From Acidimicrobiia bacterium (lineage in GTDB: Bacteria > Actinomycetota > Acidimicrobiia > Acidimicrobiales > Bin134): DNA of 7,831 bases. The position numbers were made by a program, and so were the translations under genes. The notes beneath the pieces are model-generated. The model saw nothing but the letters and a program-made list of their open reading frames with translations, was not told where the DNA came from and made no database searches. This document shows, one piece after another, positions 1 through 7,200 of the stretch (its first letter is position 1; the number at the start of each line of letters is the position of its first letter). The DNA is taken from assembly GCA_009843565.1 (NCBI GenBank), contig VYDF01000079.1:1-7831 (forward strand), read 5' to 3'.

Positions 1-834
1 GGGTGCACTGTGGTGGTGTTTCCTGAAGGAACCACGGCCTCGGGAGAGATTCGCGGCGGCGCGCCGGCCACCAGGGACTTCGCTCTGCTGGCCCCCGAGC
101 GGACGGTGAGCCAAGTGGACGCGGTGGTGCTTTCTGGAGGCTCGGCTTTCGGTTTGGCAGCAGCCGACGGGGTGATGCGGTGGTGTGGGGAGCAGGGCCG
201 GGGATTCGAGACCCGAGGCGGTCGGGTGCCCATCGTGGTGGGCATGTCGCTGTACGACCTGACCGAGGGCGACGGCTCGGTGCGGCCTGGGCCTGATGAG
301 GGGTATGCCGCCGCCCTCTCGGCCAGCGATGCACCTGTTGCACTGGGCCGGGTGGGGGCAGGCACCGGAGCCACCATGAACAAGTGGCGGGGCGCGGAGA
401 ACCGCGTGCCTGGCGGGCTGGGCGGCGCCCTGCTCCAAGTAGGCGATGTGGTGGTGGGGGCGATGGTGGCGGTGAACGCGGCGGGGGAAATCAACGGCGG
501 TGCCGTGCAAAGTGCACTGATCGACGGAACCTACGAGCATCGACCCGCCGATCCGTTTGCCGACGCCAACGACGATGAGGCGCACACCAGCACCACCATC
601 GGGGTGATCGCCACCAACGCAACGCTCGACAAGGTGGATTGTTTTCGAATTGCTCGCAGTGGCCACAGCGGCATGGCTCGGGCGCTGTTGCCTGCCCACA
701 CCGACGGCGATGGGGACGCACTGGTGGTGGGGGCGACTGGCCGGGTACAAGCTGATTTCGGATTGGTTCGGCTGATGGCCGGGGTCGCCGTGGAGACAGC
801 CATCCGCTCGGTGGGCCATGATGACGGCGCTTGA
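1..834 (+). CDS. P1-family (S58, DmpA-like) peptidase, 5'-truncated by window edge
   Basis: This is a peptidase of the DmpA/L-aminopeptidase-D-esterase superfamily (family S58). These enzymes are made as one chain and cut themselves to expose an N-terminal Ser/Thr nucleophile. The frame is open from base 1 (G-C-T-V-V-V-F-P), so the start lies upstream. Relatives carry about 20 residues before this point. The GTG at 10 is internal to conserved sequence and is not a credible start. With the codon at 1-3 as residue 1, family blocks seen are EGTTASGEIRGGAPATR, the glycine-rich LSGGSAFGLAAADGV, GTGATMNKWRG (121-131), the VAVNAAGE segment with the likely oxyanion Asn158, and TSTTIGVIATNA, where Thr198 aligns with the DmpA nucleophile. 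The residue before the predicted cut is Ser197. The natural substrate cannot be read from sequence; small N-terminal or beta-amino acid peptides or amides are the family theme. The next gene follows after 21 bases on the same strand, so co-transcription is likely. Confidence 0.9.
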   Translation, partial: GCTVVVFPEGTTASGEIRGGAPATRDFALLAPERTVSQVDAVVLSGGSAFGLAAADGVMRWCGEQGRGFETRGGRVPIVVGMSLYDLTEGDGSVRPGPDEGYAAALSASDAPVALGRVGAGTGATMNKWRGAENRVPGGLGGALLQVGDVVVGAMVAVNAAGEINGGAVQSALIDGTYEHRPADPFADANDDEAHTSTTIGVIATNATLDKVDCFRIARSGHSGMARALLPAHTDGDGDALVVGATGRVQADFGLVRLMAGVAVETAIRSVGHDDGA

Positions 835-843
835 TACGACTCG

Positions 844-850
844 AAGGGAG
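844..850 (+). promoter_or_regulatory. Shine-Dalgarno site of the SDR gene
   Basis: AAGGGAG ends five bases before the ATG at 856. It is the clearest ribosome-binding site in the window and fixes the SDR start. It lies inside the 21-base gap after the peptidase stop, so there is no room for a separate promoter and the two genes probably share a transcript. Confidence 0.75.
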
Positions 851-855
851 TTGAC

Positions 856-1719
856 ATGAAGGACTTGGCAGGGAAGGTGGCGGTGATCACCGGGGCGGCC
901 AGCGGCATGGGTCGGGCCATGGTGCGCAAAGCGGCCTCCGAGGGGATGCACGTTCTGGCTGGCGACATCGACGAAGCCGGTCTGGCTGAAACGGTAGGCG
1001 GCTTGGAGAACGCCCAGCTCATGCTGACCGACGTGACCAGCCCCGACGCCAACGAAGCCCTGGCCAACGCCGCTCTGGAGCGCTTCGGCGGCATCCACTT
1101 GGTGCACCTCAACGCCGGCGTGCTCACCGGCGGCTTCACCTGGGAGAACACGGTGGACGACTGGCGCTGGGTGCTGGACGTGAATTTATGGGGCGTGATC
1201 CACGGCGTGCGCAGCTTCATTCCCCGGATGCTGGAGAAGGGCGAAGACGGTCACGTGGTGATCACCGCCTCGGTGGGCGGTCTCACCTCCGGGGGGCTGC
1301 TCGGGCCTTACACCACCTCGAAGTACGGGGCAGTGGCCATTGCCGAAGCTCTGCATCGGGAACTGGACATGATCGGAGCGCCGATCGGGGTGTCGTGCCT
1401 ATGCCCCGGCCCGGTGGCCACCGGCATCTTCCGAGCCGAGCGCAACCGACCCGACACCTACGACGACACCTGCGGAACCATGTCTGCTGATGCCGAAGCG
1501 GCGGCCTTCCACACCGCCCTGATCAACGCCATTGACGAGGGCACCGACCCCACGCTGATTCCCGAGCTGGTATTTGACGCGGTACGCGACGACAAGTTCT
1601 GGATCTTCCCCCACCCCGATTTCAAGGAGAGGATCGCGGTCCGCACCGAGTCGATCATGAACGAGACCAATCCCGAGTACACAGTGGGGCTGCCCGACGC
1701 GATACCCCCGTCTCGCTAG
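856..1719 (+). CDS. Short-chain dehydrogenase/reductase (classical SDR)
   Basis: This 287-residue cytosolic oxidoreductase of the classical SDR type has a Rossmann fold over most of its length. Visible motifs are the cofactor loop TGAASGMG (12-19), Asp59 in LTDV, NAG (86-88), Asn110 at the end of DVN, catalytic Ser139 in ITAS, Tyr152-x-x-x-Lys156, and the CPGPVATGI block after it. The Ser-Tyr spacing of 13 and the Tyr-Lys spacing of 4 match active family members. The acidic residue after strand 2 (Asp37 in LAGDID) usually means NAD(H) rather than NADP(H) preference, by family rule. The final ~70 residues (YDDTCGTMS onward) form the variable substrate lid and C-terminal tail, so the substrate cannot be assigned. 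The start at ATG 856 is supported by the AAGGGAG site five bases upstream. It lies just after the peptidase gene and ends directly against the stop codon of the oppositely oriented alr. Confidence 0.93.
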   Translation: MKDLAGKVAVITGAASGMGRAMVRKAASEGMHVLAGDIDEAGLAETVGGLENAQLMLTDVTSPDANEALANAALERFGGIHLVHLNAGVLTGGFTWENTVDDWRWVLDVNLWGVIHGVRSFIPRMLEKGEDGHVVITASVGGLTSGGLLGPYTTSKYGAVAIAEALHRELDMIGAPIGVSCLCPGPVATGIFRAERNRPDTYDDTCGTMSADAEAAAFHTALINAIDEGTDPTLIPELVFDAVRDDKFWIFPHPDFKERIAVRTESIMNETNPEYTVGLPDAIPPSR

Positions 1720-2829
1720 CTAAGAGAAGCGCAAGGGGACGCGGCGGCCGAGGTGGCAGACGATTTCGTAGGCCACCGTGTCGAGGTGCTCGGCGATTTC
1801 GGCGGCGGCGATCTCCTCGCTGCCTTGTCGTCCCAAAAGGATCACCTCGTCGCCGGGTGACACAGGGTGGTCTAGGCCGCAGTCCACCATGGTTTGGTCC
1901 ATGGTCACCACCCCGGCGATGGGGCAACGGCGGCCGCCGATCAGCACCTCGCCCCCACTCACGCCGAGGCGGCGAGTCCAGCCGTCGGCGTAGCCGATGG
2001 GGATGGTGGCCAACTGGGTGTCGGCAGAGGCGGTGTAATGATGGCCGTAAGACACCGAGGTGCCCGCGGTGATGGTCTTGACCATGGCAACCTCGGTGCG
2101 CAAGGTCATAGCGGGCTGAAGCGGAAGGCAGCCGGCCAATGCCGGCGACGGGGGAATGCCGTAGATGGCGATGCCGCAGCGCACCATGTCGAATCGACCT
2201 GCCGGATGCACCATGGCCACCGCCGAATTGGCCAGGTGGCGACAGAAGTCGTGGTGACCGGCCAGCCGCAACCGCGAGAGCAGATGGTTGTACTGCTCGA
2301 TCTGGTAGGCGGTGAACGGGTTGTCGGGCTCGTCAGCCACCGCACAGTGGGTCCACACTCCGGCCAGTTCCAGGGTGTCGCGTTCGGAGATGGCGTCGGC
2401 CAGCATCATGACTTCAGTGGGCGAGGCGCCGACCCGGGCCATGCCGGTGTCGACTTTGAGGTGGACGGCCAGCCGCTCGTTGGCGGCTGCGGCTGCGGCC
2501 GCGGCTGCGGCCAAACCCTCTCCCTGGTACACGGTGGGAGTGAGCCCCAACTCGACCACCTCGGTGAATTCGTTGGGCCGGGGCTCCGACAAAAGGAGAA
2601 CGGGAGTGTTGATCCCGGCCTCTCGCAGTTGGCGACCCTCGTCCACCAGGGCTACGGCCAGGGTGCTCGCGCCCGCGTCCACTGCGGTTCGGGCCACCGG
2701 GATCATGCCGTGCCCGTAGGCATCGGCTTTGACCACCGCACAAAGCTCGACGGGTTCCACGAGCTCGGCCAAGAGACTCACGTTGTGGGCGATGGCCGAC
2801 AGGCTGATGTCGGCCCAGGTCGGCCTCAT
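1720..2829 (-). CDS. alr: Alanine racemase (PLP-dependent)
   Basis: It interconverts L- and D-alanine in the cytosol, supplying D-Ala for peptidoglycan. The 369 residues are normal for the family. The N-terminal PLP barrel starts at RPTWADISLSAIAHN. Lys34 in VVKADAYGHG is the PLP Schiff-base lysine. Further active-site residues are Arg132 in DTGMARVG, His161 in WTHCA, Arg217 in DMVRCGIAIYG, the opposite-face catalytic base Tyr261 in SYGHHYTA, Tyr280 in IGYADG, and the TMDQTMVD block of the C-terminal beta domain. I chose ATG 2829 over an in-frame GTG at 2859 because conserved sequence begins there and the ATG overlaps the nnr stop as ATGA, typical of translational coupling; only a weak Shine-Dalgarno is present. 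Residues 107-116 are ten consecutive alanines in a helix of the barrel. In many actinobacteria tsaE follows alr, but here the next gene is the convergent SDR, whose stop codon directly abuts that of alr. Confidence 0.96.
   Translation of the reverse strand: MRPTWADISLSAIAHNVSLLAELVEPVELCAVVKADAYGHGMIPVARTAVDAGASTLAVALVDEGRQLREAGINTPVLLLSEPRPNEFTEVVELGLTPTVYQGEGLAAAAAAAAAANERLAVHLKVDTGMARVGASPTEVMMLADAISERDTLELAGVWTHCAVADEPDNPFTAYQIEQYNHLLSRLRLAGHHDFCRHLANSAVAMVHPAGRFDMVRCGIAIYGIPPSPALAGCLPLQPAMTLRTEVAMVKTITAGTSVSYGHHYTASADTQLATIPIGYADGWTRRLGVSGGEVLIGGRRCPIAGVVTMDQTMVDCGLDHPVSPGDEVILLGRQGSEEIAAAEIAEHLDTVAYEIVCHLGRRVPLRFS
2482..2511 (-). repeat. GCC/GCA codon run encoding ten alanines within alr
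   Basis: Ten successive alanine codons, mostly alternating GCC and GCA with a GCG among them, form a short imperfect hexanucleotide repeat in alr. They encode residues 107-116, between Leu106 and Asn117. The reading frame is intact on both sides. The region corresponds to an alanine-rich helix ahead of the VHLKVDTGMARVG motif. Such a tract can change length by slippage in units of one or two codons without breaking the frame. Confidence 0.8.
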
Positions 2830-4235
2830 GTCACCGCTTTCTGGGCGGCGGCTTCCCACATTTGGGGCAGGACAGAGAGCAGATCGGACGCCTTCGTCCC
2901 GGCCAGCGGGCAGGCAGTGGCGGCTTTGCCGTGAATCCAGGCAGCCGCGGCGGTGGCGTGCATGGGCTCGGCCCGGGTGCTGAGCAGGCCGCAGATGAGT
3001 CCGGCCAACACGTCGCCAGTGCCGGCGGTGGCCAGCCGAGCGTCACCGCTGGTAACGGCCAGTGCGTCGCCGCCGGGATGGGCCACCACGGTGGTGGGTC
3101 CTTTGAGCAAGACGATCGCACCAGTGGCGGCAGCCAGCGAGCGGGCGGCGGCGAATCGGTCGGGACCGGGGGCCGCGCCGGTGAGCATGCGGTATTCCCC
3201 GTCGTGGGGGGTAAGCACGGTGGGGACGGTGCGATGGGTCAACAGGGTGGGCGCATCGGGGCCCAAGGCGCTGAGGCCGTCGCCGTCCACTACCAGGGGC
3301 AGCTGGACTTTGGCGACGAGGTCCCGCACGGCCTGGAAGGTGCTGGGGTGTCGGCCCAATCCAGGCCCGACCAGCACCGACTTGAAGCGGGCCAGCTCGT
3401 CTTCAACCACCACGGAGGCCCAATCGTCAGCCGGTAGGGGAAAGCCGACGGCCTCGGTGGGCCCGGCTGGACCAGCGTGAAGATCAGCAGCGTCAAGGCC
3501 AGGGGTACTCAACCGCACGTAGCCCGATCCTCCCCGCAACGCAGCAGTGGCGGCCAAATGAGCGGCTCCGGTCATGCCTGGCGACCCGGCGATGACCCAG
3601 CAGGCGGTCTTCCACTTGTGGGCTACAACGGGCCGCACCGGCAGCCAGCGGCCCACATCGTCGGCGGTAACCAAATGAGTGCGTACTCCTGACACGTCGA
3701 GACCGATGGAAGCCACGGTGATTTGCCCGCAGTGCTGTGCGCCGGGATGGAGGACCAACCCCTGCTTGAGCGCACCGAAGGTGACTGTCTGGTCTGCGGT
3801 CCAGGCGTGGCCGGGGATCTCACCGGTCAACCCGTTTACCCCCGAAGGGATGTCGGCTGCCAGTATCGGCGCAGCCTGGTCGGGGTCGTCGATCGATGGC
3901 GCGGGCCCGGGTGGGGAAAAGGGCCGGCGCAAGCCGGTGCCGTAGGCGGCGTCTATGGCCAAGTGGGCTGGGGGCAGCGAGTCGGGGGCGTCGGCGGCAT
4001 CGACAACCGCTACTCGGACCCCTCGGCGACGCAACCGCTGGGCCGCGGCTCGTCCGTCGGCACCGTTGTTGCCCTTGCCGGCCAGCACCGTTACCCGTCG
4101 TCCGTAGCCTCCCCCCAGCATGTCCAGCGCAGTTCGGGCCAGCGCGGTCCCGGCCCGCTCAATCAGCTCCTCTACGGGCTCAGGGGCGGCCGCATCTATG
4201 GCGGCCATCTCAGCCGGGGTGACGATGGGGGTCAT
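2826..4235 (-). CDS. nnr: Bifunctional NAD(P)H-hydrate epimerase / ADP-dependent NAD(P)H-hydrate dehydratase
   Basis: This metabolite-repair enzyme has an N-terminal NAXE (YjeF_N) domain that equilibrates R and S NAD(P)H hydrates, and a C-terminal NAXD (carbohydrate-kinase-like) domain that dehydrates the S form using a nucleotide cofactor, ADP in bacterial enzymes. The 469 residues fit the fused form. Epimerase marks are GKGNNGADG (53-61), AIDAAYGTG (about 93-101) and DIPSGVNG (128-135). Dehydratase marks are GSPGMTGAAHLA (217-228), VGPGLGR (289-295), VVDGDGLSAL (315-324), TPHDGE (342-347), LKGPTTVV (377-384) and ATAGTGDVLAGL (402-413), where Asp408 is the probable catalytic base. The start is taken at ATG 4235 because homologues typically begin near MxPIVTPAEM. 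An in-frame ATG at 4256 would add seven residues (MFRYAFE) and leave five bases after the glmS-like stop. Neither start has a strong Shine-Dalgarno. The gene overlaps alr by four bases at its 3' end, and the acpS gene often found before it in related clusters is absent. Confidence 0.94.
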   Translation of the reverse strand: MTPIVTPAEMAAIDAAAPEPVEELIERAGTALARTALDMLGGGYGRRVTVLAGKGNNGADGRAAAQRLRRRGVRVAVVDAADAPDSLPPAHLAIDAAYGTGLRRPFSPPGPAPSIDDPDQAAPILAADIPSGVNGLTGEIPGHAWTADQTVTFGALKQGLVLHPGAQHCGQITVASIGLDVSGVRTHLVTADDVGRWLPVRPVVAHKWKTACWVIAGSPGMTGAAHLAATAALRGGSGYVRLSTPGLDAADLHAGPAGPTEAVGFPLPADDWASVVVEDELARFKSVLVGPGLGRHPSTFQAVRDLVAKVQLPLVVDGDGLSALGPDAPTLLTHRTVPTVLTPHDGEYRMLTGAAPGPDRFAAARSLAAATGAIVLLKGPTTVVAHPGGDALAVTSGDARLATAGTGDVLAGLICGLLSTRAEPMHATAAAAWIHGKAATACPLAGTKASDLLSVLPQMWEAAAQKAVT

Positions 4236-4261
4236 CTCAAAGGCGTACCTGAACATCGGGT

Positions 4262-7200
4262 TTAGGGACGCCAGCGGTCAGCCAGATCGGTCAACGGCTC
4301 CAGCAGGAGGTCTTCGGTGCTGATGTCACCTAGCCGGTCGAGTCGGAAGTCGGGTTCGGTCTCGGTGACCTCGTCGCGCAGGGCGGCGAACCGGTTCCGA
4401 TAGCCCTCCAACACCTTCTGAGCCGTCTCCGGCGACAGGCTGGGTTGGAATCGCACATGCAGCAGGGTGAGGCCGGTGGTCTGGCGATCTTTCACCTCGG
4501 GGATCAGCACGATGGTCCGGCCGTCGGAGCGGCCCCGAGTTGCCTGAACCTGCCGCTCGATGGCCACCAAGTGCTTGCTGCCCCGGAGTGTGGGATCGCG
4601 TTCGGTGCGGGAGGCCAATCCCACGGTGATGCCGCCCCGATCGATCACATGGATGGTTGTGCTGGGCGATTCCGGGTCGCCGTTGATGCCGTAGCGGATG
4701 TACCCGGTGACCTCGGTGATCGCGGGATCGAGAGCAGTCAGTGTGCGCAGAGTTTGGTAGCTGAGCTGGTGACGGGGAGCGCCGGCATCCAGGGCGGCCC
4801 GGACCAAGGGGAGCTCGAGGAGCGACTCCTCGGCTCGGGAAATGCCAACGGTGACTGTTTTCGCATGGTGGCGGATGGCATCGACCGGTCGGGTCAGCTC
4901 GCCGACGGCCACCGTAAGCATGGCGGTGAGGTCTTCCAGCACCACTGCCGGGGTGCCGACCCGGCCCCGCTCCAACTGGTAGGCATCAAGGGGGGCGATG
5001 CCTAGCGCGTAGCGGTACATGGAGGCCATCTCAGCCGCGGTGCCGGCTTCGAGGCATCCGTTGTAGCGGCCTTGGCGCAGGTCTTGGAAAAACTGCTGGG
5101 CGGCGGGGGTGAACTGAGAGCGGAGCTTTTCCAGCAGGTGCTGGCTGTCGATGCCGGTTCCGCTGTCAGCATCGCTAGCGGCCAATTCAGCCTCGATAGC
5201 GGCCCGGGTCTCCCGCAGCGGTTGGGCCAGTTCGTCGATGGCCAGGGCCGATTCATAGCCGAACAGGTGGCCCACCATGGTGGCCAATACAAAGGCCAGG
5301 TCGGGCGAAGCGGTCGTGGGGGTGGCGATCACCTCGGCAGCGGCGTCGTATCGGGCTTCGGTGCCGCTGGTGATCACAATGGGGGCGGCCTTGTGGGCCC
5401 GGAAGATAGCCACCTCTTTGGCCACGTCATCAGCAGTGGAATCGAACAGCCCGGCCGCGCACACCAGGATCAGGGGTTCCGAGGACAGGTCGATGTGCTT
5501 CTTGTCCTCGGTGGTGTCGCAGGCGATCGACTTGTAACACAGCTCGGAGAGCTTGATGCGAACCTCTTCGGCGGCCACCCGATTGGGCCCGTTGCCGACC
5601 ACGGCCCAATAGGTTCGACCCAAAGCGTGGCGGCGGACGATGTCGGCAATACGGCTGTGCAAGCCCAACACGTCGACCATCGCTTCGGGAAGATCGCGCA
5701 ACGACGTCAGCAATTGCTGACGTCGCTCGTGCTGTCGTGAGTCAGGCGGCTGATCCCCATTGGCGGCATCGGCTAGGGCCACAGCCAACAGCACGCCCGC
5801 GGCCACTTGGGCATAGAACGCCTTGGTGGAGGCCACGCTCATCTCCACATCCCGGCCGTCGGAGGTGTACAGCACCCCGTCGGCCTTGTCGCAGAGGTCG
5901 CTGTTGCGTCGGTTGACCACGGCGATGACCGCGGCGCCCCGGCGCCGAACGAGATCGACAGTGCGGTTGGTGTCGGTGGTTGTACCCGATTGGCTGATGG
6001 CAATGACCAGGGTGTCGCTCATGTCGGCCTGCATTCCGAACCCTGAGAGCTCGGTGGCCAAAATGGAGCTGATCTGTCGGTCGGGCAACTCTTGGCGGAG
6101 GAAGTGGGCCAGGCTGTGGCCGGCCACTGCGGCGGTTCCCTGGCCTATCACCATGATGTTGGCAATGTGGCCGTCGGCCAGACGCTGCACAAGGTGATCG
6201 GGGAGCGTCTCTGGCCCCAGCTTCACCGCCAGGGTTGGGGTGCGCGAATCGCTCTGCGTGCTGACTATTCGGCCTCGCAGGGTCTTGCGGAAGGACTCGG
6301 GCGATTCGGTGATCTCCTTGAGCAGATAGTGGCGGAAGCCCCGGCGGTCGACGTCGCGAGTGGTGATCTCGGCGGCGGCGATGTCGGGGTCGGCCACCGG
6401 CAGCGGTGTGCCGTCGTAGGAGAGCCGCTGGACGGCGGTCAGGTCTCCGGCCTGGTCGCGGTTGAGAACCACAACTTGACCCCGGCTGGCGTCCGCGTTC
6501 ATCGGATCAGACGGGGTTTCGCCGTCCATGCGAAGGTAGCGGTTGGCCTGTTCAACCAGCCCGTAAGGCTCGCTGGCTACCACGTAAGCGTCGGAGGCGG
6601 CGCCGATATACAGGGCTTGGCCACTGCCCCGAAGGGCCAGCAGCAGCTGCCCGGGGTTGGCCGCGCTCTGACCGGCGATGGCCACCGAGCCGGTGAGATC
6701 GGCCACGGTTCGGCGGAAAGCGTCGATTGCGCTGTGCGAGCCGTCCAGTCGGGCAGACCACAGCGTAGGGATGACCTTGGCGTCGGTGGTAATGCCGGGA
6801 TCCAGGGCCAGGCCTTGGTGGGCGACTAGATCGGTGTGGTTGTCGACGTCGCCGTTCAGCGCCGCGATGGTGTAGGGCTGGGAGGGGCCATGAGACAGCT
6901 CGGAGTTGAGTGGGTGGGCGTTGGCCTCGTTGATCATGCCGACGCTGGCCCAGCGAGTGTGGCCGATGACGACGGCAGAAGCCGCTTCGGCGTCCACCGC
7001 GGCAGCCAGTAGCTCGTCGGCGGCGATGGCGGCTCGCAGCACGGCGGTGTTGTCGCCCAGCTCTCCGATCTCGGCGGCGGCCTTGTAGACGAAGCTCAAC
7101 GTGTTGTCGGACCAGCGCACCGACCCAGACCGGAACAGGGGGTCGGCGGCCCGCTCGGCCAGCGCCGCAGCCACCGCCGGGGTTGAAGGGTCGAGACCGT

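Noticed and set aside
531..1220. Open frame of 229 codons on the minus strand opposite the peptidase and SDR genes
   Set aside because: Its Ser/Pro/Thr-rich composition, lack of motifs and position across two well-supported genes mark it as a shadow frame.
2830..2859. Upstream in-frame GTG as start of alr
   Set aside because: The added residues (GSRRPESGD) are not family-like and lie within nnr, while ATG 2829 overlaps the nnr stop in the usual ATGA arrangement.
1894..2934. Long open frame of 346 codons on the plus strand opposite alr and the end of nnr
   Set aside because: It is antisense to two genes with complete catalytic motifs. Its product is rich in Gly, His and Arg with no family resemblance, as expected for a shadow frame in high-GC DNA.
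6092..6829. Open frame of 245 codons on the plus strand inside the glmS homologue, with others at 5072-5740 and 4445-5005
   Set aside because: These mirror the minus-strand coding frame, have Gly/Val/His-rich products and show no supporting Shine-Dalgarno or conserved motif.
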